64,000 bases of DNA, from assembly GCA_025024175.1 (NCBI GenBank), contig QCXZ01000064.1, positions 37,965,325 to 38,029,324 on the forward strand, written 5' to 3'. The number at the start of each line of letters is the position of its first letter. The first letter of the stretch is position 1. The DNA comes from Rhyzopertha dominica. Taxonomy: Eukaryota > Arthropoda > Insecta > Coleoptera > Bostrichidae. Under the pieces are notes generated by a model. It did not search any database and was not told where the DNA came from. It saw only the letters and a program-made list of their open reading frames with translations. Positions 29,722 to 43,927 of the stretch are shown here, piece by piece. The position numbers and the translations under genes are program-made.

Positions 29722-32700
29722 TTACATCTTGCCTGGGGCTAATGTAGCTACACTATTATTCAAGAAAGAAAGAGAAAGCATGGCNCTGAATAATTAATAT
29801 CACTCTTTAACCACTTAACTCATAATTCATAGTACTTAAAAATCACTAAGTAATTATCTTGAAAAAAATTGCTGGTTATTTTTGGTAATAATTATATGGT
29901 AACAAGGACAGTGTAAAATCTCACTAAAGGGAAGAAAAATAATAATAGGAGGATGGTCATTTCACTAAATACTGTTTTCATCAAGGCCAAATTCTAGAGC
30001 CATGAATATAAAACCGACCGTTTAGCCGTTTGTCCGTTTATTTACCTCTTTGAATGACTTATTCGTAAAATATAATTACAGAAACTGCTTTACGAAACAA
30101 TGTTCTTCAGAAATTTGTTATCCGTGACATATCATACTTTATCATTCTAATGACAAAAAATTAATATCGAACAGTCTATATGTATGAACTCAAACTAGCA
30201 TTTTAGAAACTCTTTGAATCTTTGGCATAACCCTTTAATTAGTTACATAATACAAGTCACAAGCTAGGTAAGTGTTAATTATTCGTTTATAAATAAAACT
30301 GCTATTGTAATTCTAATTGTTGTTATTTACGTTAAAAGATATTTACTAGGCAAATGTATAGTAATTATATATCCAGAGATGTAGAACGTTCGTGTAAACG
30401 AAGCTTTACTACTTGGGGTAACGGATTATAACAAAAATTTATCTGTGGATAAAAGGTTGTGTTAAAAAAAATCCTTCCATTTTGAATAGTGATGTTATCT
30501 TGTATATTTCATTTCAATAATAATGAAGGACAACTTAAGTTCATTAAAAAAACGGAAATTACAAAATTACAAGATATGGTCTAAAGAAACGGATAACACA
30601 AGTTTTAATAGATATTTTTGCTAAAAAGTATATTGTGGGCAACATAGACAAGGATAAGCGGATTTTAAGTAAAATGTCTTCCCAATGCATAGAGCAAATG
30701 GAAGCCAGATCTCGTAAGAAATATAATTATTCAGAATGTTGAGAAGGGGGTTTCAAAAGTATCAAATGATATTTGCAAAGAAAATATACAGCAATACCAA
30801 GAGTGCCAGATTTAATAATTAACGGATTTGATGGGGATGTTACTGAAGTGTAACGGATTTATTTTTATAGTACATGACATCAACAAAGGGTATACGGTAT
30901 CCTGCGTAATCAATAAGTCGTTTCAAGTTTATTAATCATTTAAAAATGCACGAATGAGGTAGGTCCAAAAGCATAACTAAAGTGAAAAACACGTAATGAG
31001 GAAATATTACGGGGTAGTTATAAAAAAATACAAAAATAGTTACAAATAGCAAGGCAGTTTAAAAACTGGATTTCCTAACATACAGGTATCTCCGTTATTA
31101 TTAAAAATTAAATTTAAGTCAGATATCCTTCAAAACAAACATTAAAGAAATCTGTTATTTTTAAGTATAATCGTTCATATCACTTTACAATTTTCGCGTA
31201 AATTAATGCAATCAATGATGTCACATTTACATAAACTACAAAATTACTCTGCTGAATATCGTTTTGTCCATGAAAAGATTCATAATTATCTTTTGTAAAT
31301 AACTTAGGATCTCAAGCCTCTTTGTTTTACACAAACGGGATGGTTGTCCTTAACCCGCGGCAAAAAAGTGCAGAAACTAGAAATGGTTTTTATAACGTCA
31401 GGTACTTACCACTTTTTATTTCTTTCGAATGGGAACGAGTTCTCGGGACCTATCCCAACGTTTCAGGTTATTATTATTCTTTTCTTATTTGCCATTGCGG
31501 AGCCGGCGACTTGTTAATCTGTCTCTCAGAATGAGCAAATCGCTTTATGAACGTGTCGTAAACTCTAATTGGGTACTTGGAAGACGTATTTTTGAAACTA
31601 CTGCGAGCCAAAGGCAGACGATTGTCTGGCTGCTCCTTTAAATTTCTGTTAGACAATCTGCATTGATAGTATCTGAAGTTGCTGTACTATTGTCAGTGAC
31701 TTCAAGTACCAAGCTAAACGAATGGTTTAGTTTCATCATCAGATGAGATTTCGGATTATGCAAAAATATCGTACTATAATAAGTGTTACTATTTTTAACA
31801 TATGATGAGTTCCTAAGTTAAAATCATGCGTGCATAAAAAATTATTAACATTAAAATATCTAAATTAAATTTTTGAGGTTGTATGGATGTCATTTCTCTA
31901 ATTTAGAAAAAAAATCGGTCAATTTTTAGACGGAACACAATACACAATTCACATCATCGAATATTGATTAAATTTTCTAATGTTTTACAAGAAGTTTGGT
32001 GAAATTTGGGGTGTCTTGGATTTTTTTTGTTTTGTCTAGTCATACAAAGTTATTGCTAATGATAATAATGCTAGCTTTTCATTCAAGAATAAATTTGTTA
32101 AAGGTTAGTGCGTTTGTCATCAAATAAAGGATTGTTATATAAATCTTTTGTATTGTCTTATTTGTACTTTTTTCCTATCCATGTTTCCTTACTGTTTTTA
32201 TAAGTAATCTTGAATTAAGTGTTTGAAGCCTCATACTAAAGATCATACTTAAGACTGGTCAATCGGAGAGAAGGAGAGAAATATCTGAGGCTACTCAATA
32301 ATCTGTGTAAATGATAAATTACTGAGGAGTATCAAGGTATATATCGATGACAGTACTAATAGAAACCACTAGGTCAGAGCTGGCAATATTTTATCATACA
32401 TCTACCTGCAAAAGACCCAATAAAATCTTCTTATTAAAAAGAGGTTTGAGTTTACATGGTAATATCTACAAAAGTATAAAATGATTACTTCTTTATCAAG
32501 ACTCCAAGGACTTTGGCAAAGATACAACGCCTTTTATTAATGTCCCCATCCCAAAATTAACTTACGCGTACTACTTATAATTTATAATTGGGACGAAGAA
32601 TAATATAATGAAAATTAATTATAGTTCTGTAAATTCCTAGAACATATAGATATCAGAGAGATCGTGATATAAAATTATGCGAGTTTTAGGCGATTTTGAC

Positions 32701-33761
32701 CATTGCTCTTTTGAAAACATAATGTTTTTTTGTCGAGTCTATGCGCTTGAGCGTTTTCGAAAAACTTTTAAGAATAGAATACTTTTACACGCTTTATTAG
32801 ACCAAGAAAGTTCCTTGTGTGATTTTATTGCCCTTTTGCACATTTGATTTTTACAAATATTTAACATTTTATTTAGAAGAAAGAAGGCTATAACGCCTCA
32901 TGGCTCAAATTACAGCTTGTAGCCATCAGTGTCCTGTGTGTTCTCACATAATGTTATCTGAAACGAGGACACTTACATATCAAGTAAGGCACTGCAACTA
33001 CTTCAGTATTAATTGGTAACATGTTTCATATACACCAGTAATTGGTAAAACGAATATTTGAATGACAAGACAAATTAATGTTTTCAAGAATAAAATACGA
33101 CCAGCGCGAAAATAAAATAACGTAAAAATTCCCAAAAATTATTTTGCGTACATGTAATGCGCTGTATCATAAATGCTTTAACTTTAATTTAAATTGTCAA
33201 AAAATCCTTAGTAAAGGTATAATTTCCAAGCAAAGCTATAAGCGCATCGTCTAACGGTTCTTGCAAGTTCATTATCAAGTTCAGGTCCATCGTTTACAAC
33301 ATTAAAAGTGAAAGTGCTGTTACGTGATTGCATCTGAATTGGCCACCGCAGCCTTTTAGTGTAGCGGTGTAGTCATGAAATTAGTATCCAAAGTTCGTTG
33401 ATCTTGACAATGTTATATTCCTTTAAGAAGTAACTGTTGCTGCGATAATGGGTTGCGTAATAGACGTTGAAATAAGAAAAACATGCGGAACTGAAGAACA
33501 TATGGAGCTTGTTACCAAAATACTCGGTAAATTGGCGTGTTTTAAAATAGCCCATAGTAATTTCGTTTCTATGAGGTTTTCGTCATTTAGAAAGATAGTT
33601 ACCCCACAGTTAATTTTATTATTGTTTAAGTCATTGGCTTGCCTGCACAAACGAGTTTTTACTTTTTCAAATTGTTTCGCATTTAACCTTCAAAGTGTAC
33701 ATTGACAGAAAACAGTGATTACCCTCTTGTTTACAGATATCCTTAAAAGGCACATCCCGTT
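29722..33761. other. Intergenic, no recognised gene (duplicate 39886-43927)
   Basis: Mostly AT-rich. Two stretches are more gene-like in composition: 31322-31656, with overlapping ORFs on both strands, and 33423-33705, with an 85-codon plus ORF and a 75-codon minus ORF. I find no known domain, signal peptide or convincing splice pair in either. A short degraded stretch near 30815-30835 (encoding LIINGFDGDV) resembles part of the transposase relic at 47331 and may be another fragment. Confidence 0.4.
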
Positions 33762-33861
33762 NNNNNNNNNNNNNNNNNNNNNNNNNNNNNNNNNNNNNNN
33801 NNNNNNNNNNNNNNNNNNNNNNNNNNNNNNNNNNNNNNNNNNNNNNNNNNNNNNNNNNNNN
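33762..33861. other. Scaffold gap (100 N)
   Basis: Exactly 100 Ns between the two copies of the 10 kb overlap. Confidence 0.98.
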
Positions 33862-33965
33862 TTTTTTGCGTTTTCGACCATTTTAAAGCGAATGTGAAAA
33901 TAAAAATTTTGAAAATTTTTTTCGCGATACAATACTTCCCATCCGTTGGATGTGGAAGTAATTGA
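33862..33965. mobile_element. MITE right end after the gap (overlap copy)
   Basis: Same sequence as 23701-23805, ending in the TTGGATGTGGAAGTA terminus. Confidence 0.7.
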
Positions 33966-35454
33966 ATTATATATAATCAGTTAGCCTTCATCATTACTTT
34001 GAAAACAGTTGAAGGTAATTACAGGGAATGATACAAAATGTGACTTCAGAATATTAATAGGAACCAAAAATTAAAAATATACAGGGTGAATTATTAACAA
34101 ATAACTCTTCAATCATATTATGAGCCATGCTCCGTTCACTGAATAATTGTAAATCACAATTTGCTCATATTTATTATAAAAAACAGATGTTTTCATTAGG
34201 TTACTACTGATTATCAGATAGACACTTTGCTACGACAGATGACATAATATTATTATACATGCATGCAGTAAATTTAATTTAGAAAATTAGTCCAATTCGA
34301 TATTGACTATGTTTGAAGAATGCAGAAAACGGTTGATAAACATCATTTTTAGAGTAAAGTAGATGTTTGCTAAATATAGCGCGATCATATAGTTTGGAAC
34401 AATATCCGTTTTTTAGTTATGTAATGTTTTTGCAAAAAATGCTTTTGACATAAAAATTTGTTGATAACATTTTCTGTTTTTAAACTAATATGTTATCATC
34501 CATTTATGTAAATAACAATTCATTTTTCGACACCTTTCCAACAGCAACAAAAAGGTGATTTCTTACATTGAAACTTATTATTTAGTTTGAAATCAATGTA
34601 TCTGGATTTTGATTACCTGTTTAAGCAGTCTTCAAGATATTGACAAAAATTTGAAAAGGTTAAAACAATTTAAGTTTTATTTGTGGTTGGTTTTGATCAT
34701 AGACTCAGAACGTATGAGAACAGAAAGCATTGTCAAGTTTTTAATCAAAATATCTGGACAAACTAATCACTATATAGGTCCACAGTCAGCAATTTAGTTG
34801 ACATTTGTAAAAGTATACCACGATTAGCCAGATTACCAATAGATCAAAACATAAAATTTAATATTTTGCTTGCACGTGAAGACAGTAATCATAATCACTT
34901 GTTGACTAGACAGTTAAGATTGCTATTTGCTATTTCAAAAAAAATACAAGGTATCATAAAATAAATAGTAAAAAATAAATGACGTCATGAACAAAATCGA
35001 TCTGTTAGAACATTTTTCGCAGAAAATAACATCATATAACTAAATTAGGAATTTTTATCCGAACTTTATAAGCACTCTATATAAGTATTATCTGAACTCA
35101 AAACACACAAAAAATACAGTAAGGTACCAATCTGCATTAACTGCATAAGAATTTGGAAATCAAATCGTATAAAATCGTGAAACAAAGCAAAGCGTACCTT
35201 CATGCTATTTGTTATCTAATTTAGTGATTTAAGTATGTTTCCCAATTATGAATAGGAGCTAAAGTAAAACGTATCTGTCAAAATTAATTTATTGCAAAAC
35301 CTGCTAGTTGGTAAATGACCCGAAATAAAAAGCATGTAAAGCAAGTCTTTTTGTAATTATGAATCATTCTTGTTTTATATAGTATCAAAAACGCTCGCGG
35401 CTTCTTTAATTATTTATACGATTTGTCTAACATCGCCATTATTCTTATTTTCAG

Positions 35455-35926
35455 TGTATAAGCCAATGTGTTTTCGGCTATTTAGACGTGGTGATACAGT
35501 TTGAAAAAGATGATTCAAGCGGAATGCTAAGAAAGTTTTGTAGTTGGACGACAACAGAGTTCCATCCGAGACGCTTTTGATCAAATGGTTGCAGGATCAT
35601 CTAACAAATGATCTCCGAAGAATCAGGGCACTGAGGGAGGCAAGAAGATGCTTCGCGCGGTTGGCTACCACAGGTATATTTAATAGCTAATAATTTAAAA
35701 TGCTAAAGTTAGGTTATTAGCTTTAAATTATTATGGTTAAAATGAAATGGTACAGAGGGATAATAGAATCAAGCTTATAGGTAAAGTGAAAAGTAATTTT
35801 TGAAAAACATGTATCATCATGAATTTGTTACAGCCATATTCCAATTTATTTATTATTTCCAGATACCGGATACGCTGTGAGTTTTCGAAAGCATTATCAA
35901 AATTGCCTGGATCTGGAATAGAATGA
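35455..35926 (+). CDS. Obp59a-like: OBP exons 2-4, overlap copy B
   Basis: Exon 2 at 35455-35490, exon 3 at 35544-35673 and exon 4 at 35863-35926. Exons 2 and 3 match copy A. The exon 2 donor reads GTGATA instead of GTGAGTA, and exon 4 has several indels around its start that move C5 out of frame. These are probably contig-end errors, so copy A is the better template. Exon 1 for this copy lies in the other contig. Confidence 0.7.
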
Positions 35927-36808
35927 CAGCTAAGGAAATATACGTTTCCTCCTTATTAAAACTGTTATATAACTGTAGACTGATTAATAAAATTACCGGA
36001 GCAATCTTATTATTGCAATTTGTACTATGACTTTTAGGGAACTTCCTCTTATTTAACAGTAACGTCATTTCATGCTTCATTTCCCTGCCGAAAAATTTGC
36101 TGAATAGGGTGAACGGCTGAATGGATGTTTTCAAGGTTGGGTCTCTTGCGTTAATATATTGTGACACTAGCCTAATACCTGAAGATCTTATTGATAAAAC
36201 TAAACTATTATTAGTGAGACTTACGAGTATACAGAGTTTATTACCTGTTGTTTATGGAAACTTGGGTTTTTCTATTTGTTGATAAAATGAAGGTTGAACA
36301 TCGCAGAGTAATAAAGTTTTTAACAAAAGAAGTTAATGTTGCTGATGTTCATAGGAAAAGAACAATATCTTAATTTTAAGTAAAGTTTTTGTTGAAACTC
36401 TTTCAGTTCAGTTCAGTTCGAAACTAACTGTCCTGAAAATTTCGTATGATTATTTGGTTCCCAGACTGTTTACATTAGAAGAAAAATATTTCTGAAAACG
36501 AGCTTCTCGAGAAATCTTCGTCGAGTTGAAAAGAGACAGAGATCTTATTTCTCGAATTATTTTTTGTACGGGATGAGATTTATGCAGATCATTTGAAATC
36601 TTATTAAATGGGTACATATAACGGTCCTCACCAGCTAAAAAGAAGAAAGCCACAAACAATTTACTGAAAAAAATTAATAGTTTTCTGGGATGCTGAAGGA
36701 GTTTTGCTGACTGCATATATGGTAAGACATACAACAAGGTTNAACACATAAANAATGACTGTGGGTCATAATGATCAAGGTATCAACAGTATAGTACTGA
36801 ATCAGTTA

Positions 36809-38130
36809 TACAGGGTGTTTCAAAATATAATAATATAATAAATAATTGATGATAATGCGCAAATAAAAAATTACTTGTAGGGATATTTGAAACGACTCCA
36901 CATTTCTTTTCAACCTTCAAATGATCTTTGGTAGTCCTGCAAATCATAAACAAAATGCTTTCTACATTCTACTAAAACACATTTTGGTTTAGTCCTATAC
37001 AGGGTGTTTTCAAAATTCGATGTTATAAATTCGGGTGCATGTTCTGAAGTGAAACTATGACAAAAAGTTTATATAAACATGGGTCCGGAAATGCTTCGTT
37101 TTGATATACAGGGTGTTGAAGGTAGATAAAAATATTTTATTTTTTGAGATAACCGTTTTTTCTAATCTTTTGCAGTTTTTTTTGAAGAATGTTCTAATTG
37201 GACAATGGCCAATAATTTAGCATAGAACATTTTTTAACATATAAAGCAGGGGCGGCTTGTAGGAGGGCAGCGGGGTTTCTTTTTAAAAAAGTTTTTTTTG
37301 CCCAATTTTTGAAACCAGAATTCCTATTTCTAGAAGGAGCCAAAAAAGATGAGCAAAAAAGGTACTCTTATTTCAATGTCGCTAAAATGAATCACTTGAG
37401 CAAATTAAGAAATTGTGTTTCCATACACGTTAGGGTAAATGAGCAAAAAAATTAATAAAAAAAGAGTTTTTCAAACTTGGTAATTTTTGTTCTAATAGAC
37501 AATGATCAATAATGTGGGCATAGAGTACTTGTTCATATCTTAAGCAGGGTTGGCGTTGTGGGAGAGACTTTGAGGTTTTTTGGTTAAAACATTTTTTTCA
37601 CAAATTGGAAAAAATAATTACAAGGACAATATGAACAGCCGAAGCAGGAGAAGGTGTTTTACGGTTCAATCAGCAGCAAAATTTTTTTTTAACCAGAAAA
37701 CCTGCTTTATATATGAAAAAATGTTATATGCCAAATTATTGGCCATTGTCTACTAGAACATTCTTCAAAAAACTGCAAAGTTTGGAAAAACGCTATTCTC
37801 ATAAGCAAAAAAAAATTTTGTTTTGTACTTTTTAACACCCTTTATATAAAAAACGAAGCATTACCGAACCAATGTTTATATAAAAACTTTTGTCGTACTT
37901 TCACTTCAGGAACATGCACTCCAATTTATGACAAGATTTTTGAAACACCCTGTATAGGACTAAGAAAATATATTTTAGTAGAACTAGAACGCATTTTGTT
38001 TCTGATTTTGCAGGAATATCCAAATATTATTTGAAGGTATAACAGTTGAAGGAAATGTGGAGTCGTTTCAAACACCCATACAAGTGATTTTTTTATTTTC
38101 GCATTATCAATTATTTATGAAACTTTTACA
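36809..38130. mobile_element. Fold-back element with ACAGGGTG motifs, overlap copy
   Basis: Collinear with 26651-27970 apart from homopolymer indels. Confidence 0.75.
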
Positions 38131-38492
38131 ACATAAAGCTCACTTCAATCTTTATCAGCCAACATTGTGTTCGGGTTTGTTATTGATGGTGTAAAATGTT
38201 ATTTCACTGCAGCGGGTATCCAATGTCTCGCTTAACACCTTTTCTACAGCCTCAGATATTTTTTAAAGAAAGAAGTTTGCTAAAGGCGTCTTGATAGTAT
38301 AAATGAGAGTGGATAATGAAGAAGCATCAGAGTTCCCAAAGGCGGTAACCAAACCTTGGGGATTGCATGCAGTGCCTTATCGGCACGTACTTATTTGAAG
38401 GACTAAGATAATAATAATTCTGATGCAAACCTGGCTACATAATAGCCAAATAGCTGTTTTTGTATAAACAAATATATATTTAGTCCAAGTAT

Positions 38493-39885
38493 GCTGGATC
38501 GAAACCTGAAACACTAGTCTGGTTTTTTATTTTGCTATGGCGGCAGGGATGCCTATAACCCAGAAGATGAGCGATAGCGAAGATGGAGACGGAAATGGTC
38601 TTTTTCAGCTACCTATATTTCAGTGGGCGTGGCTTTATCGCAAAAATAGCACAACTCAAATTATGTACAGCTGAAACTTCTATTTTTTGTAATCAACCCA
38701 TTTCCAATTATGGTTTTTGAAATCAAGGTTACTCCGCAAGAACCGTGTTTTCTAACTTTTGTTATAGGGTTTAATTTAAAAATGTTTTTATGTATTTCGG
38801 ATTACCTAGCGGCCAAACTATTTCACGTAAACTTTTCTTGTTCTTTCCGAAAAAATCACTTATTTTGCATTTGTAAGTTGGGCTACGCTTATATGTTGTA
38901 TAATTCAATATAGATTAATAAAAACACAAAATGCCGGTTTGTACATAATTTAGTCGGGAACGCTATATGATATACAGGGGTGTCCTGGATTATGTGGGGA
39001 ACTTCTCGGAATCTGAAATCTTGTGTAAAAATAACACTATTTATAGTATAACTTTTTTTCAAATAATGACTACTTTTTCAAAAATATTTCTTAGACCGGT
39101 TGATATAATAATTTCATCAAATTTTGGTTATTATTATTTATTATTATTTTAACCCTTAATTTTTAAACAGATAAGTATTTTTTTCAAAAACATGTTTTTG
39201 TTTAAATTCTTTGGGTCTTGTAAAGAAAAAAAGATGCTCTGCTCATGCGACTAAACTTGACCCTTTCCGAGAAAGTTGCAGCTGAATGTTCGGGTTCACA
39301 TTTTCACTGCTTTACTAATATCATTTTATTTTTATCTGTAAAATAAAATTCATAATTTTTACAATAGACGATTTTCCAAAAAAGTTTCAATTATAGGAAA
39401 TCATTCTATGCAAACTTTAAATGCATTATATGAATATTCCATTATTATCATTTCAGAATTTTTGCAACAAATAATGTAAGGTAACGTCAAAAAAATCTTA
39501 CTTATTTTAAAGTTAAGCCCTCCCGGCTCACTAAAACATTTATTAAAAAAATGTGCGCATCTTTTTAACGGATTCCTTATCAATTATATTAACCGGTCTA
39601 AGAGATATTTTTGTAAAACTGTTTCTCGCCCCCCATGTTTAAGAGTGAACATCTCAGTAGGCGGGCATTATTTAAAAAAAAAATTATACACTAAAAGATT
39701 CCGAGAGGTTATCCGGATAATGCGGGACACCCTGTATAGCTGGAAAATCACATTACCGACGTTATTTTGGAATAAAGGGGTTATCTACAGATTTTGGTCG
39801 CTAAATGTGGACGGCTTACTTATTAGCAACCCGACCTCATGGCAAAATAAAAAAAAATAGACTAGAGTACAGTTTTCGATCCCAG
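38493..39885. mobile_element. Fold-back element, overlap copy
   Basis: Duplicate of 28330-29721, with the inner element at about 38971-39736. The ORF in the left arm is broken here, which supports its being non-coding. Confidence 0.75.
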
Positions 39886-42800
39886 CTTACATCTTGCCTG
39901 GGCTAATGTAGCTACACTATTATTCAAGAAAGAAAGAGAAAGCATGGCTCTGAATAATTATATCACTCTTTAACCACTTAACTCATAATTCATAGTACTT
40001 AAAAATCACTAAGTAATTATCTTGAAAAAAATTGCTGTTTATTTTGTAATAATTATATGGTAACAAGGACAGTGTAAAATCTCACTAAAGGGAAGAAAAA
40101 ATAATAATAGGAGGATGGTCATTTCACTAAATACTGTTTTCATCAAGGCCAAATTCTAGAGCCATGAATATAAAACCGACCGTTTAGCCGTTTGTCCGTT
40201 TATTTACCTCTTTGAATGACTTATTCGTAAAATATAATTACAGAAACTGCTTTACGAAACAATGTTCTTCAAGAAATTTGTTATCCGTGACATATCATAC
40301 TTTATCATTCTAATGACAAAAAATTAATATCGAACAGTCTAATATGTATGAACTCAAACTAGCATTTTAGAAACTCTTTGAATCTTTGGCATAACCCTTT
40401 AATTAGTTACATAATACAAGTCACAAGCTAGGTAAGTGTTAATTATTCGTTTATAAATAAAACTGCTATTGTAATTCTAATTGTTGTTATTTACGTTAAA
40501 AGATATTTACTAGGCAAATGTATAGTAATTATATATCCAGAGATGTAGAACGTTCGTGTAAACGAAGCTTTACTACTTGGGGTAACGGATTATAACAAAA
40601 ATTTATCTGTGGATAAAAGGTTGTGTTAAAAAAATCCTTCCATTTTGAATAGTGATGTTATCTTGTATATTTCATTTCAATAATAATGAAGGACAACTTA
40701 AGTTCATTAAAAAAACGGAAATTACAAATTAACAAGATATGGTCTAAAGAAACGGATAACACAAGTTTTAATAGATATTTTTGCTAAAAAGTATATTGTG
40801 GGCAACATAGACAAGGATAAGCGGATTTTAAGTAAAATGTCTTCCCAATGCATAGAGCAAATGGAAGCCAGATCTCGTAAGAAATATAATTATTCAGAAT
40901 GTTGAGAAGGGGGTTTCAAAAGTATCAAATGATATTTGCAAAGAAAATATACAGCAATACAAGAGTGCCAGATTTAATAATTAACGGATTTGATGGGGAT
41001 GTTACTGAAGTGTAACGGATTTATTTTTATAGTACTGACATCAACAAAGGGTATACAGGTATCCTGCGTAATCAATAAGTCGTTTCAAGTTTTATTAATC
41101 ATTTATAAAATGCACGAAATGAGGTAGGTCCAAAAGCATAACTAAAGTGAAAAACACGTAATGAGGAAATATTACGGGGTAGTTATAAAAAAATACAAAA
41201 ATAGTTACAAATAGCAAGGCAGTTTAAAAACTGGATTTCCTAACATACAGGTATCTCCGTTATTATTAAAAATTAAATTTAAGTCAGATATCCTTCAAAA
41301 CAAACATTAAAGAAATCTGTTATTTTTAAGTATAATCGTTCATATCACTTTACAATTTTCGCGTAAATTAATGCAATCAATGATGTCACATTTACATAAA
41401 CTACAAAATTACTCTGCTGAATATCGTTTTGTCCATGAAAAGATTCATAATTATCTTTTGTAAATAACTTAGGATCTCAAGCCTCTTTGTTTTACACAAA
41501 CGGGATGGTTGTCCTTAACCCGCGGCAAAAAAGTGCAGAAACTAGAAATGGTTTTTATAACGTCAGGTACTTACCACTTTTTATTTCTTTCGAATGGGAA
41601 CGAGTTCTCGGGACCTATCCCAACGTTTCAGGTTATTATTATTCTTTTCTTATTTGCCATTGCGGAGCCGGCGACTTGTTAATCTGTCTCTCAGAATGAG
41701 CAAATCGCTTTATGAACGTGTCGTAAACTCTAATTGGGTACTTGGAAGACGTATTTTTGAAACTACTGCGAGCCAAAGGCAGACGATTGTCTGGCTGCTC
41801 CTTTAAATTTCTGTTAGACAATCTGCATTGATAGTATCTGAAGTTGCTGTACTATTGTCAGTGACTTCAAGTACCAAGCTAAACGAATGGTTTAGTTTCA
41901 TCATCAGATGAGATTTCGGATTATGCAAAAATATCGTACTATAATAAGTGTTACTATTTTTAACATATGATGAGTTTCCTAAGTTAAAATCATGCGTGCA
42001 TAAAAAATTATTAACATTAAAATATCTAAATTAAATTTTTGAGGTTGTATGGATGTCATTTCTCTAATTTAGAAAAAAAATCGGTCAATTTTTAGACGGA
42101 ACACAATACACAATTCACATCATCGAATATTGATTAAATTTTCTAATGTTTTACAAGAAGTTTGGTGAAATTTGGGGTGTCTTGGATTTTTTTTGTTTTG
42201 TCTAGTCATACAAAGTTATTGCTAATGATAATAATGCTAGCTTTTCATTCAAGAATAAATTTGTTAAAGGTTAGTGCGTTTGTCATCAAATAAAGGATTG
42301 TTATATAAATCTTTTGTATTGTCTTATTTGTACTTTTTTCCTATCCATGTTTCCTTACTGTTTTTATAAGTAATCTTGAATTAAGTGTTTGAAGCCTCAT
42401 ACTAAAGATCATACTTAAGACTGGTCAATCGGAGAGAAGGAGAGAAATATCTGAGGCTACTCAATAATCTGTGTAAATGATAAATTACTGAGGAGTATCA
42501 AGGTATATATCGATGACAGTACTAATAGAAACCACTAGGTCAGAGCTGGCAATATTTTATCATACATCTACCTGCAAAAGACCCAATAAAATCTTCTTAT
42601 TAAAAAGAGGTTTGAGTTTACATGGTAATATCTACAAAAGTATAAAATGATTACTTCTTTATCAAGACTCCAAGGACTTTGGCAAAGATACAACGCCTTT
42701 TATTAATGTCCCCATCCCAAAATTAACTTACGCGTACTACTTATAATTTATAATTGGGACGAAGAATAATATAATGAAAATTAATTATAGTTCTGTAAAT

Positions 42801-43927
42801 TCCTAGAACATATAGATATCAGAGAGATCGTGATATAAAATTATGCGAGTTTTAGGCGATTTTGACCATTGCTCTTTTGAAAACATAATGTTTTTTTGTC
42901 GAGTCTATGCGCTTGAGCGTTTTCGAAAAACTTTTAAGAATAGAATACTTTTACACGCTTTATTAGACCAAGAAAGTTCCTTGTGTGATTTTATTGCCCT
43001 TTTGCACATTTGATTTTTACAAATATTTAACATTTTATTTAGAAGAAAGAAGGCTATAACGCCTCATGGCTCAAATTACAGCTTGTAGCCATCAGTGTCC
43101 TGTGTGTTCTCACATAATGTTATCTGAAACGAGGACACTTACATATCAAGTAAGGCACTGCAACTACTTCAGTATTAATTGGTAACATGTTTCATATACA
43201 CCAGTAATTGGTAAAACGAATATTTGAATGACAAGACAAATTAATGTTTTCAAGAATAAAATACGACCAGCGCGAAAATAAAATAACGTAAAAATTCCCA
43301 AAAATTATTTTGCGTACATGTAATGCGCTGTATCATAAATGCTTTAACTTTAATTTAAATTGTCAAAAAATCCTTAGTAAAGGTATAATTTCCAAGCAAA
43401 GCTATAAGCGCATCGTCTAACGGTTCTTGCAAGTTCATTATCAAGTTCAGGTCCATCGTTTACAACATTAAAAGTGAAAGTGCTGTTACGTGATTGCATC
43501 TGAATTGGCCACCGCAGCCTTTTAGTGTAGCGGTGTAGTCATGAAATTAGTATCCAAAGTTCGTTGATCTTGACAATGTTATATTCCTTTAAGAAGTAAC
43601 TGTTGCTGCGATAATGGGTTGCGTAATAGACGTTGAAATAAGAAAAACATGCGGAACTGAAGAACATATGGAGCTTGTTACCAAAATACTCGGTAAATTG
43701 GCGTGTTTTAAAATAGCCCATAGTAATTTCGTTTCTATGAGGTTTTCGTCATTTAGAAAGATAGTTACCCCACAGTTAATTTTATTATTGTTTAAGTCAT
43801 TGGCTTGCCTGCACAAACGAGTTTTTACTTTTTCAAATTGTTTCGCATTTAACCTTCAAAGTGTACATTGACAGAAAACAGTGATTACCCTCTTGTTTAC
43901 AGATATCCTTAAAAGGCACATCCCGTT

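Larger units (their letters stand above)
23701..33761. repeat. Contig-end overlap, copy A (same locus as 33862-43927)
   Basis: Position 23701 matches 33862, and 33761, the last base before the second gap, matches 43927. Gene order and all repeats are collinear. The differences are scattered one- or two-base indels. It holds OBP exons 2-4 and two large fold-back elements. Confidence 0.9.
33862..43927. repeat. Contig-end overlap, copy B (same locus as 23701-33761)
   Basis: Starts inside the right end of the MITE immediately after the gap and runs collinearly with copy A to 43927, then continues into unique sequence. Homopolymer indels are densest in its first 5 kb, close to the contig end. Confidence 0.9.

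Noticed and set aside
31322..31656. Overlapping ORFs on both strands with raised GC
   Set aside because: No domain or consistent splice pair. The two overlap copies are equal, so give no test of coding.
33423..33705. 85-codon plus and 75-codon minus ORFs, intact in both copies
   Set aside because: The copies are the same locus, so intactness is not conservation. I could not choose a strand or family.
1..43927. True tandem segmental duplications
   Set aside because: Both repeats end at 100-N gaps and differ mainly by homopolymer indels, which points to assembly overlap.
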